Source: Roseicyclus marinus (GTDB lineage: Bacteria > Pseudomonadota > Alphaproteobacteria > Rhodobacterales > Rhodobacteraceae). From it: a stretch of 64,000 bases of DNA. The number at the start of each line of letters is the position of its first letter. Position 1 is the first letter of the stretch. A program made the position numbers and the translations under genes. Below are positions 34,723 through 42,986 of the stretch, in pieces. The stretch lies in NCBI RefSeq assembly GCF_036322625.1, contig NZ_AP027266.1, positions 2,793,001 through 2,857,000 on the forward strand, read 5' to 3'. Under the pieces are notes generated by a model. The model was not told the origin of the DNA. It saw only the letters and a list, made by a program, of their open reading frames with translations, and did not search any database.

Positions 34723-35753
34723 GACACGGCCACCTTGGATTGGCAGCACAGCTCCTGGGCAAAATGCGCGATCATGCGATCCAGCCCGTCCGTCAAGGCG
34801 GTACTTGGCTGCCAGCCGAGGATCGTTCGAGCCAGCGTGATGTCCGGGCGTCGCTGTCGGGGATCGTCTTGCAGGGCATCAAGAAAGCGCAGCTTCGAAG
34901 AAGACCTTGTTTTCTCCAGAACCATGTCAGCGAGCATCAGCACCGAGAATTCGCGCGGATTGCCCAGATTGACCGGCCCGGAAACTCCATCGGTGCTGGC
35001 CATAAGACGCATCAGCCCATCGATGAGGTCATCGACATAGCAAAACGACCGTGTTTGCTGCCCGTTTCCGTAGATCGTCAGATCCACGCCAAAAAGCGCC
35101 TGAACCACGAAATTCGATACTACTCGGCCGTCTTGCGGATCCATGCGCGGCCCATAGGTGTTGAAAATGCGGGCGATCCGCGCGTCAACATGGTGCCGCT
35201 TTCGGTATTCGTAGAATAATGTCTCCGCCGCGCGCTTGCCCTCGTCGTAGCAGGCCCGAGGCCCGCAAGTATTGACCGCGCCCTTGTAACTCTCTGGCTG
35301 CGGTGTCGTTTCCGGATCGCCGTAAACCTCCGAGGTCGAGGCTTGGAGAATTCGCGCGGATTTCTGTCGTGCAAGCTCCAGCATGTTCTGCGACCCGTCG
35401 ATGGACGTCCGGAGCGTATGGATCGGATCGATCTGATATTTCGGTGGGGAGGCAGGGCAGGCCAAGTTATAGATCGCCGCGACATCCTCGACGATCTTGA
35501 TGGGCATTATGATGTCATGTTCAACAAGGGTGAACCGGTTCGTGTCCTCCAGATGGGCCACATTGGCCCTTTTTCCGGTCGACAGGTTGTCAATCGCGAT
35601 CACCCTGTCGCCCTGTTCGATCAGGCGCGTGCAAAGATGTGACCCAAGAAAACCGGCTCCACCCGTCACTATGGTGACCGGGTCAGGCATCACTCTCATC
35701 ACATTTGGCGCAAACAGGGTTACCTGTTGTGCCGACAAGGAAGGCGTCTGCAT
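34719..35753 (-). CDS. UDP-glucuronate decarboxylase (UDP-xylose synthase type)
   Basis: 344-residue short-chain dehydrogenase. VTGGAGFLGSHLC NAD loop, YNLACPASPPKYQ and TSEVYGDPE, YDEGKRAAE with the Tyr-x3-Lys pair, and RIFNTYGPRM: the set that defines UXS. It converts UDP-glucuronate to UDP-xylose. GAGGAG lies before the ATG. First gene of the operon UXS-GalE-GT2-GH. Confidence 0.88.
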   Translation of the reverse strand: MQTPSLSAQQVTLFAPNVMRVMPDPVTIVTGGAGFLGSHLCTRLIEQGDRVIAIDNLSTGKRANVAHLEDTNRFTLVEHDIIMPIKIVEDVAAIYNLACPASPPKYQIDPIHTLRTSIDGSQNMLELARQKSARILQASTSEVYGDPETTPQPESYKGAVNTCGPRACYDEGKRAAETLFYEYRKRHHVDARIARIFNTYGPRMDPQDGRVVSNFVVQALFGVDLTIYGNGQQTRSFCYVDDLIDGLMRLMASTDGVSGPVNLGNPREFSVLMLADMVLEKTRSSSKLRFLDALQDDPRQRRPDITLARTILGWQPSTALTDGLDRMIAHFAQELCCQSKVAVS

Positions 35754-36120
35754 CTTGGTCTCCTCGCTGTTGGTTCGGTCGCATTTTCCGACCAATGCCG
35801 TGCAAAAAGGCGCTTTGCGCGATCCTTAAGCCACAGCGAAGCCATACGCTGCCATTCAGCTCCGCGATTGGATCCGTCATTATCTGCTTGGGTGTCGCAC
35901 ATGCCAAAGCGGCAACTTCACGCTTATACTGACATGGACGACGATTGATTCATTGATGATTGTCATCAGCGAAAAACGGCATCACCATAGCGATGCTGGC
36001 ACAACGGAAAGGGTCAGTAGCCCGATTTGTCTTCAGAGATATGTCAGGACCATAGAATCAGCATCCCGAGCATCAGGAAAATAAAATCTTTTCATTTTCA
36101 TCAAATTATCAAATTTCTCG
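35754..36120. other. Intergenic, promoter side of polysaccharide operon
   Basis: No supported gene. The segment near 36060-36130 is strongly AT-rich. A half-matching site (TTGATGATTGTCAT) lies near 35953, but I do not count it with the FNR-type boxes. Confidence 0.4.
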
Positions 36121-36348
36121 CTAAAATAAATTCTGCCTGAGCCACAAGATCAGCGAAAATTTATTGATTGGGTCCTCGGGTGGCAGGTCAGGATCATATT
36201 CAGGCAGTGGTCTAACCGGGTTTTCCGGTTCATCGAAGGCAGGAAGCTCCGGCGGTGCATTGTCCGGCTTTTCGTTTGGGCTGCCGTCTGGCATTTCCTT
36301 AGGGGTACGCCCTGCGAAGGTTGCTGGAACTGCGCGCAAAGTGTTCAT
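36121..36348 (-). CDS. 75-residue Pro/Glu/Asp-rich hypothetical protein
   Basis: The frame encodes an acidic proline-rich chain (PELPAFDEPENPVRPLPEYDP) ending in a hydrophobic NKFSLILWLRQNLF. It has an ATG without a strong Shine-Dalgarno. Likely disordered. No family is recognised; the composition is unlike the shadows of nearby genes, which argues for a real protein. Confidence 0.45.
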   Translation of the reverse strand: MNTLRAVPATFAGRTPKEMPDGSPNEKPDNAPPELPAFDEPENPVRPLPEYDPDLPPEDPINKFSLILWLRQNLF

Positions 36349-36588
36349 CGTAGAAACTGCCTTATCGAGTGGATTGATACAGGTGTGCTGCCAGCCATAA
36401 TTTTTCCTTCGCAAGCAAGGTTTGGCCACTCGCATGAGAAAATTTGGCCATTGAGTCCGAAAACGGGGATTTTCTCCGAAAATCTCGGAATTGAGGCAGG
36501 GCGGCGCCGAAAGGTGCCGCCCTAAGTCTTCCCAAAAGCCCTTTGGCGTTATAAGATAACTTTATACTTGGTCCAACGATAACGCATT

Positions 36589-36921
36589 ATGCCCCAAAAT
36601 TTTGAACGACTTGTGGAGCGACAAATCCAGAAGGCTTTCGCCGAGGTAAAGCTGAGTGGCCTCTCGGGTGAAGGGAAGCCTCTGCCAGATCGATCAGGTG
36701 ATGCGTTCAATGATATGGCGCAGGCTGTGGCCTTCCGCATAATGGCCGAGGCAGGGGCCTTGCCCGAGGAATTCAAAATTAAAAAACTGCTCGATGCGGC
36801 GAAACAGCGTTACGTGGAGGCAGAGAATGAAGAGGCCAAATATGTCGCAATGGCTTTGATCGCAGCCCTTCAGCAGCGCTACAACATAGCTGTCGAGGCC
36901 AGGCGACGTTTCATGGTTTGA
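36589..36921 (+). CDS. DUF1992 (DnaJ-C28 conserved region) protein
   Basis: 110 residues. LVERQIQKAFAEVKLSGLSG followed by GKPLPDRSG is the hallmark of DUF1992, found in bacterial YhdN-like proteins and the end of eukaryotic DNAJC28. The C-terminal half is helical (AKQRYVEAENEEAKYVAMAL). Function not known. The upstream region is AT-rich; it stands alone. Confidence 0.78.
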   Translation: MPQNFERLVERQIQKAFAEVKLSGLSGEGKPLPDRSGDAFNDMAQAVAFRIMAEAGALPEEFKIKKLLDAAKQRYVEAENEEAKYVAMALIAALQQRYNIAVEARRRFMV

Positions 36922-37184
36922 TTGGTTTTCTCTCGAAGTCTGACCCTCATAATTCACAGAATTAAAATCGGCGGTGAGCGCGGAATGTGGCATCGTCTAC
37001 TGAGGACCCCGAGGTCGAGATCGGGAGGAAGTGAAGGTACCGCCCATAACAGGAAGCCAATGGATACCCCTGCCCCCCTTATGCCTAATGCGGGCAATAG
37101 CTCCGGCAACGCATTTCTTGCATTGCCCCCAACCTCAGACCGTCAGATGCCTACCTGTTGCGCCTGAGCAGCATGCACCTTCGT

Positions 37185-38024
37185 TCAGTCACAAGGCCCC
37201 GCCATACGGCGATGCAGGAGGATGGCGGCTGCCCGATCCCGTCTTTGGGTATCCGGGCTGACCGCCTGCAAAACGCTGCGCAGCTCGAAAAGTTCCCGAG
37301 CCCCAAGTGCGCCATAAACCGAGTTCTCACCCTCGATCCGAAGCTCTTGCAGATCGCGGAGCAGATCCATCCGTTCGGATAAGGTTAGATTTCCGCGCAA
37401 GATGATGCGCGCGACACACTGCCGTGCTTCTTCGGGCCGATTGGACGTGCTTAGCACATCATCGATCTCGCGCAGTTGAAGCCAGCTTAGGGTCGGGACG
37501 TGTTCGCGCGAAAAACCCATGTTTTCCAGAAGCGTCTCGATGTCGCCGCGGTAACTCTGGCGCCGCCTCATTGGCCATTCCGATTCTGCGAGCAAGCTGT
37601 CGATTACCGCTCTCGTCAAGTCCGGACCCCTTTGTGCCAACACAGCTTCTAGCATGATGGCCTGGGGCAGTGTGACACCCCTGAAGTGATCCGCAGAATA
37701 CCCCAGATCGGCGAGGCGTTCGAGAACATAGAGACGGAAGAGCTCTTCTTCGTCCCGAGTGAGCGAACGGCGATCCATGATGCGATCTATTGCGTCTCTC
37801 TTTTCGTTCTCCGATAAACCATCTTGGCCCAAGATGATCTCGATGTCGTAAACCTGTTCCCGAGAAAGGCTGGATATCCGCACTTGCGCAATTCCCAGCA
37901 TGGTCAGGTGCAGGGCGGCATCAGGCCGTGGGAATGGCCTAGTTGTTTGCGCCTGTGCATCATTTACGGCAAGGATTACGAGGATGCTGGTGGCAATAAA
38001 AGTCAGATATTTCATTTCCAACAT
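37185..38024 (-). CDS. Exported helical hypothetical protein
   Basis: 279 residues. Signal peptide (about 4-25, ending NDAQAQ), then a mostly helical chain. A recurring theme is LSxxExxDxxxxLxx (SSLSREQVYDIEIILGQDGLS, LTLSERMDLLRDLQEL), so it may be an internal repeat protein. No family is recognised. AAAGGG lies five bases before the ATG chosen; one three codons later is an alternative. Confidence 0.6.
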   Translation of the reverse strand: MLEMKYLTFIATSILVILAVNDAQAQTTRPFPRPDAALHLTMLGIAQVRISSLSREQVYDIEIILGQDGLSENEKRDAIDRIMDRRSLTRDEEELFRLYVLERLADLGYSADHFRGVTLPQAIMLEAVLAQRGPDLTRAVIDSLLAESEWPMRRRQSYRGDIETLLENMGFSREHVPTLSWLQLREIDDVLSTSNRPEEARQCVARIILRGNLTLSERMDLLRDLQELRIEGENSVYGALGARELFELRSVLQAVSPDTQRRDRAAAILLHRRMAGPCD

Positions 38025-38455
38025 ACCCTTTTGGCAGTGATGCTCATCGTGGTAGATAAATCCCCCCACACAACTGAAAACCGAACAAAACAATTTTGCA
38101 CTTTTGACCAGTGATCCGGATTACCAAATAATCGACAAAATCCCTCGTCGACGACTATGCGACCTCAATCGGAACTCGACACCACTTCGAATAATTCGCT
38201 AATTTCTGCAGGCGCTTATCGACACGACAACATTCCGTCGACACGGTTGGTTTTCATGATGCATGAGACACGAGACCAGATAGACTGAGATTCGACATTG
38301 ACGAAAAACAATCAGGCAGAATGCATTGTGGAACCTTGAACACTGAAAAAAATACGACCTGTCAGTTTTTGCATTGAGCTGCTCCCCGAAAATCGGACAG
38401 TGACGGAAGCTACGATCTGACGTCTGCTGGCCTCCCAGAACGAGGAGATCAAAAC
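38025..38455. other. Intergenic, ends in left part of IS3-type remnant
   Basis: No supported gene. Near its right end a CCCCGAAAATCGGACAG-like segment (about 38385-38400) is typical of the left terminal repeat of an IS3-family element; the remnant transposase begins just after it. Confidence 0.4.
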
Positions 38456-38646
38456 ATGAGGAAACGCAGGAACCATGACGCGGGATCCAAAGCCCGCGTG
38501 GCGCTGGAAGCCGTGAGGGGCGAGCGTACGGTGTTGGAACTGCCTGCCGAATATGGCGTGCATCCGACGATGATCCACCAGTGGAGCGAGCAATTGTGCG
38601 CCATTGGTTCGAGAACAAAGGCGAGCGCTCTTCTCGAGGGCGCGGC
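38456..38646 (+). pseudogene. Truncated IS3-family transposase OrfA
   Basis: The frame begins MRKRRNHDAG and continues GVHPTMIHQW, the N-terminal HTH of IS3-family OrfA, preceded by AACGAGGAG. After HQW the sequence departs from family pattern and recovers at ALLEGAA, where the second IS begins. The rest of this element, including its OrfB, is missing, and nothing resembling its continuation follows the second IS. Confidence 0.7.
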
Positions 38647-38709
38647 TGACCTGCCATGGGATTTTTCCTCCACCGTCGATTAGAGTCCGGCCCAACCTGA
38701 GGACGGACA

Positions 38710-38976
38710 ATGAAGCGAACGAGATTCACGGACGAACAGATCATCGGCATCCTTGGCGAGCATGAGGCTGGCGCGAAGTGTGCAGATCTGTGCCGCAAGC
38801 ACGGCATGTCGGAAGGCACCTTCTACAATTGGAAGGCCAAGTTTGGCGGCATGACGGTGTCGGAGGCCAAGCGGCTGAAGGCGCTCGAGGATGAGAACGC
38901 CAAGCTGAAGAAGCTTCTGGCCGAGCAGATGCTGGATCTGGCAGCGATGAAGGATCTGGTTTCAAAAAAGTGGTAG
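38710..38976 (+). CDS. IS3-family transposase OrfA
   Basis: 88 residues: HTH domain ([17 protein letters not shown], then [20 protein letters not shown]) and a C-terminal leucine zipper ([21 protein letters not shown] in part), as in the IS407 group. It binds the IS ends. The final codons hold the slippery run used to make OrfAB. Confidence 0.9.
   Translation: MKRTRFTDEQIIGILGEHEAGAKCADLCRKHGMSEGTFYNWKAKFGGMTVSEAKRLKALEDENAKLKKLLAEQMLDLAAMKDLVSKKW
38964..38970 (+). promoter_or_regulatory. Programmed -1 frameshift site A-AAA-AAG
   Basis: The heptamer AAAAAAG lies in the orfA frame as A-AAA-AAG, four codons before its stop. Slipping back one base opens the orfB frame, giving the OrfAB transposase. 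This is the usual arrangement in the IS3 family. Confidence 0.75.
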
Positions 38977-39899
38977 GGCCCGCCGTGAAGCGTGAAGCCG
39001 TTGCGTATCTTCGGGCCGAGCATGGCCTGTCGGAACGGCGGGCCTGCCATATCATTGGCGCGGATCGAACGATGATCCGCTATCGCTCTCAGAGTGCCCC
39101 GGACACGGTTCTGCGCGGTCGGTTGCGGGATCTGGCCAACGAGCGCCGGCGGTTCGGTTACCGGCGCCTATTTGTCCTGCTGCGCCGCGAGGGTGAGCCC
39201 TCGGGGATTAACCGGATCTATCGGCTCTACCGCGAGGAAGGGCTGACGGTGCGCAAGCGAAAGGCCCGACGCAAGGCCGTCGGGACCCGGGCGCCAATCT
39301 TGGTCGAGGCACGGCCCAATGCACGCTGGTCACTGGATTTCGTCCATGACCAGTTCGCGGGAGGCCAGCGCTTCCGGGTGCTCAACGAGGTTAACGACGT
39401 CACCCGCGAATGCCTGGCTGCGATCCCGGATACTTCGATCTCGGGGCGGCGTGTAGCACGGGAGCTGACGGCCCTGATCGAGCGGCGCGGAAAGCCCGGC
39501 ATGATTGTCAGCGACAACGGAACCGAACTGACCAGTAACGCGATCCTGCGGTGGTGTTCCGAGCAGCGGATCGAATGGCAGTACATCGCACCGGGAAAAC
39601 CCACGCAAAACGGCTTCGTGGAGAGTTTCAACGGACGGATGCGCGACGAACTGCTCAACGAGACCATGTTCCGCAACCTGGCACACGCGCGGGTCGTCAT
39701 CGCCGCCTGGGCTGCCGACTATAACACCGAACGCCCGCATTCGGCCTTGGACTACCAGACCCCTGCCGACTACGCGCGGACCCTGACCACCGCAATCGCC
39801 CGCCCCGCTGCGCGAGATGAAAGCTCCGCGCGTCGGGCGATTGCTCAACCTGCGCCAACCGGCGTAAACATGAACCGGGCTCCAGTCGCGGCTGGATGA
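38970..39899 (+). CDS. IS3-family transposase OrfB (DDE integrase core)
   Basis: 309 residues in this frame. HTH_21-like N-terminal part, then the rve core with catalytic Asp in SLDFVHDQF, Asp in IVSDNGTEL and Glu in [14 protein letters not shown], spaced as in IS3 transposases. [16 protein letters not shown] near the end is characteristic. No stop or frameshift within it, so it may be active. Confidence 0.92.
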   Translation: MVGPAVKREAVAYLRAEHGLSERRACHIIGADRTMIRYRSQSAPDTVLRGRLRDLANERRRFGYRRLFVLLRREGEPSGINRIYRLYREEGLTVRKRKARRKAVGTRAPILVEARPNARWSLDFVHDQFAGGQRFRVLNEVNDVTRECLAAIPDTSISGRRVARELTALIERRGKPGMIVSDNGTELTSNAILRWCSEQRIEWQYIAPGKPTQNGFVESFNGRMRDELLNETMFRNLAHARVVIAAWAADYNTERPHSALDYQTPADYARTLTTAIARPAARDESSARRAIAQPAPTGVNMNRAPVAAG

Positions 39900-39917
39900 A
39901 AGTTCAGTGGCAGGTCA

Positions 39918-40315
39918 ATTCACCGCACGAAACAACGCATTCGACATAGTGGCGCAGACCGATTCAGGCGTCAGAACGTCGACCAGTGGCCAACCGAAGG
40001 CTCACCTCGCAGAGAAGCTGCCTCAGTTTTGAATGGCCGCTTTGGGCGGATTCCGGTCATTCGCCGCGGTGGCGAGCATGTCGGCCCTCAAAGGGCGGAA
40101 GCTGACATTCAATTCAATCGAGTCTGGGATGAACTGCTGCACTGCAGCAAGTCGGCTTCGAGCCCATAGCATACTCAATTCGTGTGTGGTGCAGTTTACG
40201 ACCGTTGTCCGGTCTCCCGTTGGCTTGCGCCATCACTGAAGTCCTTGTTGCACGCAAGAAGTCTTGCCAAAGGCCAAGACGCCATGCCAGCCTGCCGCAC
40301 CACGAGGAGCGGCCC
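39918..40315. other. Intergenic with divergent repeat copy A
   Basis: No supported gene. It carries, in order, GAATGGCCGCTT (40031), GCTGCACTGCAGCA (40136) and AAGTCGGCTT (40149). The same three words occur in the same order in the intergenic region on the far side of the TRAP cassette. Confidence 0.5.
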
Positions 40316-41224
40316 ATGCATCCCAGCCATGTCGAGCTTATCGTCGCGATCGCCGATGCCGGGAGCCTTGGCGCGGCGGCAAGGCGCATCGGCAAGACGC
40401 AGCCGGCCTTGACCAAGGCCCTGAAGCGCGCCGAGGAAGATGTCGGGGTGCAGCTGTTCTACCGGGGGGCGCATGGCGCGCACATGACCGCGGACGGGGC
40501 GCGCGTGGTCGAACGTTGCCGCCGCATCCTGCGCGACCTCGACGCGCTGGCCGAGGATCTGGCGCAACGCCGGGGCGAACTGACCGGGCAGATCGGCGTG
40601 GTCGTCTCTCCGCTGGCAGCGATGAAGATTATTCCGCCCGTCATGGCCCGGTTCGGATCGCGGTTCCGTGGGGTTCGGGTGCAGATCCGGGGCGGCCACG
40701 CCCCCAAGGCCTTCGCGGCACTGCACAGTGCCGAAGCCGATTTCGTCATCGGACCGGGCCCGTCATCCGGCGGTGAGCCGGGGCTGATTGCCGAACCGCT
40801 TCTACGAACGGGGCTGGCGCTTCTGACCGGCGCGAACTCGCGCTATGCGCGGACGACGGACCCGAAGATCCTGGGCGAGGCCCCCTGGGCGGCGATCGGT
40901 CCACGCGGCCGCCGCCCCTATTACGCGGATTTCCTCGAAGCCAACGGGATTGCCGCGAAGGAGCCGGTCCTGCTGTCGGATTCGATCCTGTCGATCCTCT
41001 CGGTGCTGGAAAGCTCGGATCTTGTCTGCAGCTTCCCCTCGCTCGTGCTGCCCGAAATCCTGTCGCGCTGGAACGTCGTCCAGGTGCCCGTCGAGATGGG
41101 GCCGACAGGGGTGGACATTGCCCTGACGCATGCGCGGGGGCGCATTCTGACGCCGGCCGCGATGGCCTTCGGCGACCTGGTGCACGAGGAGAGCAGACGC
41201 CTGCGCGATCATAACCCGGGGTAA
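40316..41224 (+). CDS. LysR-family transcriptional regulator
   Basis: 302 residues: N-terminal winged HTH (about 3-62, LIVAIADAGSLGAAARRIGKTQPALTK in part) and a periplasmic-binding-protein-like effector domain (about 88-295). GAGGAG precedes the ATG; a longer frame has no family match. It lies 103 bp before the sulfatase gene on the same strand, and so probably regulates the catabolic/transport cassette, with the ligand related to the imported substrate. Confidence 0.9.
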   Translation: MHPSHVELIVAIADAGSLGAAARRIGKTQPALTKALKRAEEDVGVQLFYRGAHGAHMTADGARVVERCRRILRDLDALAEDLAQRRGELTGQIGVVVSPLAAMKIIPPVMARFGSRFRGVRVQIRGGHAPKAFAALHSAEADFVIGPGPSSGGEPGLIAEPLLRTGLALLTGANSRYARTTDPKILGEAPWAAIGPRGRRPYYADFLEANGIAAKEPVLLSDSILSILSVLESSDLVCSFPSLVLPEILSRWNVVQVPVEMGPTGVDIALTHARGRILTPAAMAFGDLVHEESRRLRDHNPG

Positions 41225-41327
41225 TGGGTCTGAAAAATTGCGCTTAGCGAGTTATCGGAGAATCGGGTTAGCCTGCGCATCGGGCCCGTGAAACCGGCCC
41301 GACGGATCGCGGGGGAGGCGCCGTTTC

Positions 41328-42986
41328 GTGAATATCCTGTTCATCATGTATGACCAGCTGCGCTTCGATTACCTCGGCTGCGCCGGGCATCCCCATCTCG
41401 AGACCCCCAATTTCGACCGCGTCGCGGCACGTGGCGTGCGTTTCACGAATGCCTATGTCCAGTCGCCGATCTGCGGCGCCTCGCGCATGTCCTTCTACAC
41501 GGGGCGCTACGTGTCCTCGCATGGCGCGGCGTGGAACGCGTTTCCGCTGCGCGTGGGCGAGCTGACCTTGGGCGACCACCTGCGCGAAGCAGGGATGGCC
41601 TGCTGGCTGATCGGCAAGACCCACATGAAGGCGGATGCGAAGGGGATGGCCCGGCTGGGGCTTGCGCCGGACAGTGTGATCGGCGCCCGGCAGGCGGAGT
41701 GCGGCTTTGACACCTGGGTGCGTGATGACGGTCTCTGGGGCGAGGGACCGGACGGCTTCTACGACGAGAAGCGCAGCCCCTATAACGAATACCTGAAGTC
41801 GAAGGGATATGCCGCGGATAATCCCTGGTCCGAGAATGCCAATGCCGGCATCGACGATGACGGCAACATGGCCTCGGGCTGGATATTCATGAATGCCGAC
41901 AAGCCGGCGAATATCCGCGAGGAAGACAGCGAGACCCCGTGGCTGACGACCCGGACGATCGAGTTCATAGCGCAGGCCGAGGGGCCGTGGTGTGCGCATG
42001 TTTCCTATATCAAGCCGCACTGGCCCTATATCGTCCCGGCACCCTACCACGACATGTACGGGCCCAATCACGTCCCCGCGGCCCGTCGCGATCCGGTCGA
42101 GAGGGAAGATCCGCACCCGGTCTATGGCGCCTACATGGACAACCGCATCGCGGCGGCCTTCCAGAGGGAGGAGGTCCGGCAGAAGGTGATCCCGGCCTAT
42201 ATGGGGCTGATCCGGCAATGCGACGACCAGTTGGGGCGTCTGCTCGACCATCTTGAAGAGACCGGGCGAATGCAGGACACGATGATCGTCCTGACCTCCG
42301 ATCACGGCGACTACCTCGGCGATCACTGGCTGGGGGAAAAGGACATGTTCCACGATCCCTCGGTCAAGATCCCGATGATCGTCTACGATCCGCGGCCCGG
42401 GGCCGACGCGACCCGTGGCACCGTCTGCGATGCGCTGGTCGAATCCATCGACCTCGCAGCGACCTTCGTCGAGGCCGCGGGTGGAAAGGTGCCGGACCAC
42501 ATCATCGAGGGCCGCTCGCTGATGCCGTGGATCCGGGGGGAGGTTCCGGAGGATTGGCGGCGCTACGTCATCTCCGAGTACGACTACTCGCAAACGCCGC
42601 AGGCCGTGAAACTCGGGCTGCGTCCGCGCGACTGCCGGTTGTTCATGGTCTTCGACGGGCGCTGGAAGCTTGTCCATGCCGAAGGCGGGTTCCGCCCGAT
42701 GCTGTTCGATCTGTGGACCGACCCGGACGAGTTCCACGACCTCGCCAAGGGCGCCGACCACCAGGCCGAGATCGACAGGCTCTATGCCTGCCTGGCCGGG
42801 TGGGGGCGGCGCATGTCCCAGCGCGTGACCAAGTCCGATGCCGAGATCCTGGCAGGGCGCGGCAGATCGGGCCGCAAGGGCATATTGCCCTTCCTCGTCG
42901 ACGGGTCCGAGGTGCCCGAGGAACTGACCAGCCGGTATCGGGGGCCCGCCCGGCAGGATTTCACGGCGGAGCGGCGCGATGAGTGA
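41328..42986 (+). CDS. Sulfatase / phosphonate monoester hydrolase family enzyme
   Basis: 552 residues of the alkaline phosphatase superfamily. Metal ligands near MYDQLRFD (Asp9) and TSDHGDYLGDH. The formylglycine position is Cys49 in SPICGASR; the usual C-x-P-S-R has Ala in place of Pro, as in some sulfatase and phosphonate/phosphodiester hydrolases. IGKTHMKAD is also typical. No signal peptide, so it acts in the cytoplasm on an imported ester. GTG start with GGGGGAGG upstream. Overlaps the transporter gene by 8 bp. Confidence 0.85.
   Translation: MNILFIMYDQLRFDYLGCAGHPHLETPNFDRVAARGVRFTNAYVQSPICGASRMSFYTGRYVSSHGAAWNAFPLRVGELTLGDHLREAGMACWLIGKTHMKADAKGMARLGLAPDSVIGARQAECGFDTWVRDDGLWGEGPDGFYDEKRSPYNEYLKSKGYAADNPWSENANAGIDDDGNMASGWIFMNADKPANIREEDSETPWLTTRTIEFIAQAEGPWCAHVSYIKPHWPYIVPAPYHDMYGPNHVPAARRDPVEREDPHPVYGAYMDNRIAAAFQREEVRQKVIPAYMGLIRQCDDQLGRLLDHLEETGRMQDTMIVLTSDHGDYLGDHWLGEKDMFHDPSVKIPMIVYDPRPGADATRGTVCDALVESIDLAATFVEAAGGKVPDHIIEGRSLMPWIRGEVPEDWRRYVISEYDYSQTPQAVKLGLRPRDCRLFMVFDGRWKLVHAEGGFRPMLFDLWTDPDEFHDLAKGADHQAEIDRLYACLAGWGRRMSQRVTKSDAEILAGRGRSGRKGILPFLVDGSEVPEELTSRYRGPARQDFTAERRDE

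Larger units (their letters stand above)
38647..39917 (+). mobile_element. Complete IS3-family insertion sequence (IS407-like group)
   Basis: The 1271-bp element is bounded by imperfect inverted repeats that start TGACCTGCCA at the left and end TGGCAGGTCA at the right, with TG...CA termini. It holds orfA and orfB with a frameshift site. Flanks (GGC before, ATT after) do not give the 3-4 bp duplication expected of fresh insertion, so a deletion or recombination has altered one side. Confidence 0.82.

Noticed and set aside
35953-35966. Possible further FNR-type box TTGAT-GATT-GTCAT
   Set aside because: Right half lacks CAA and the site is 200 bp from the nearest start; kept out of the set.
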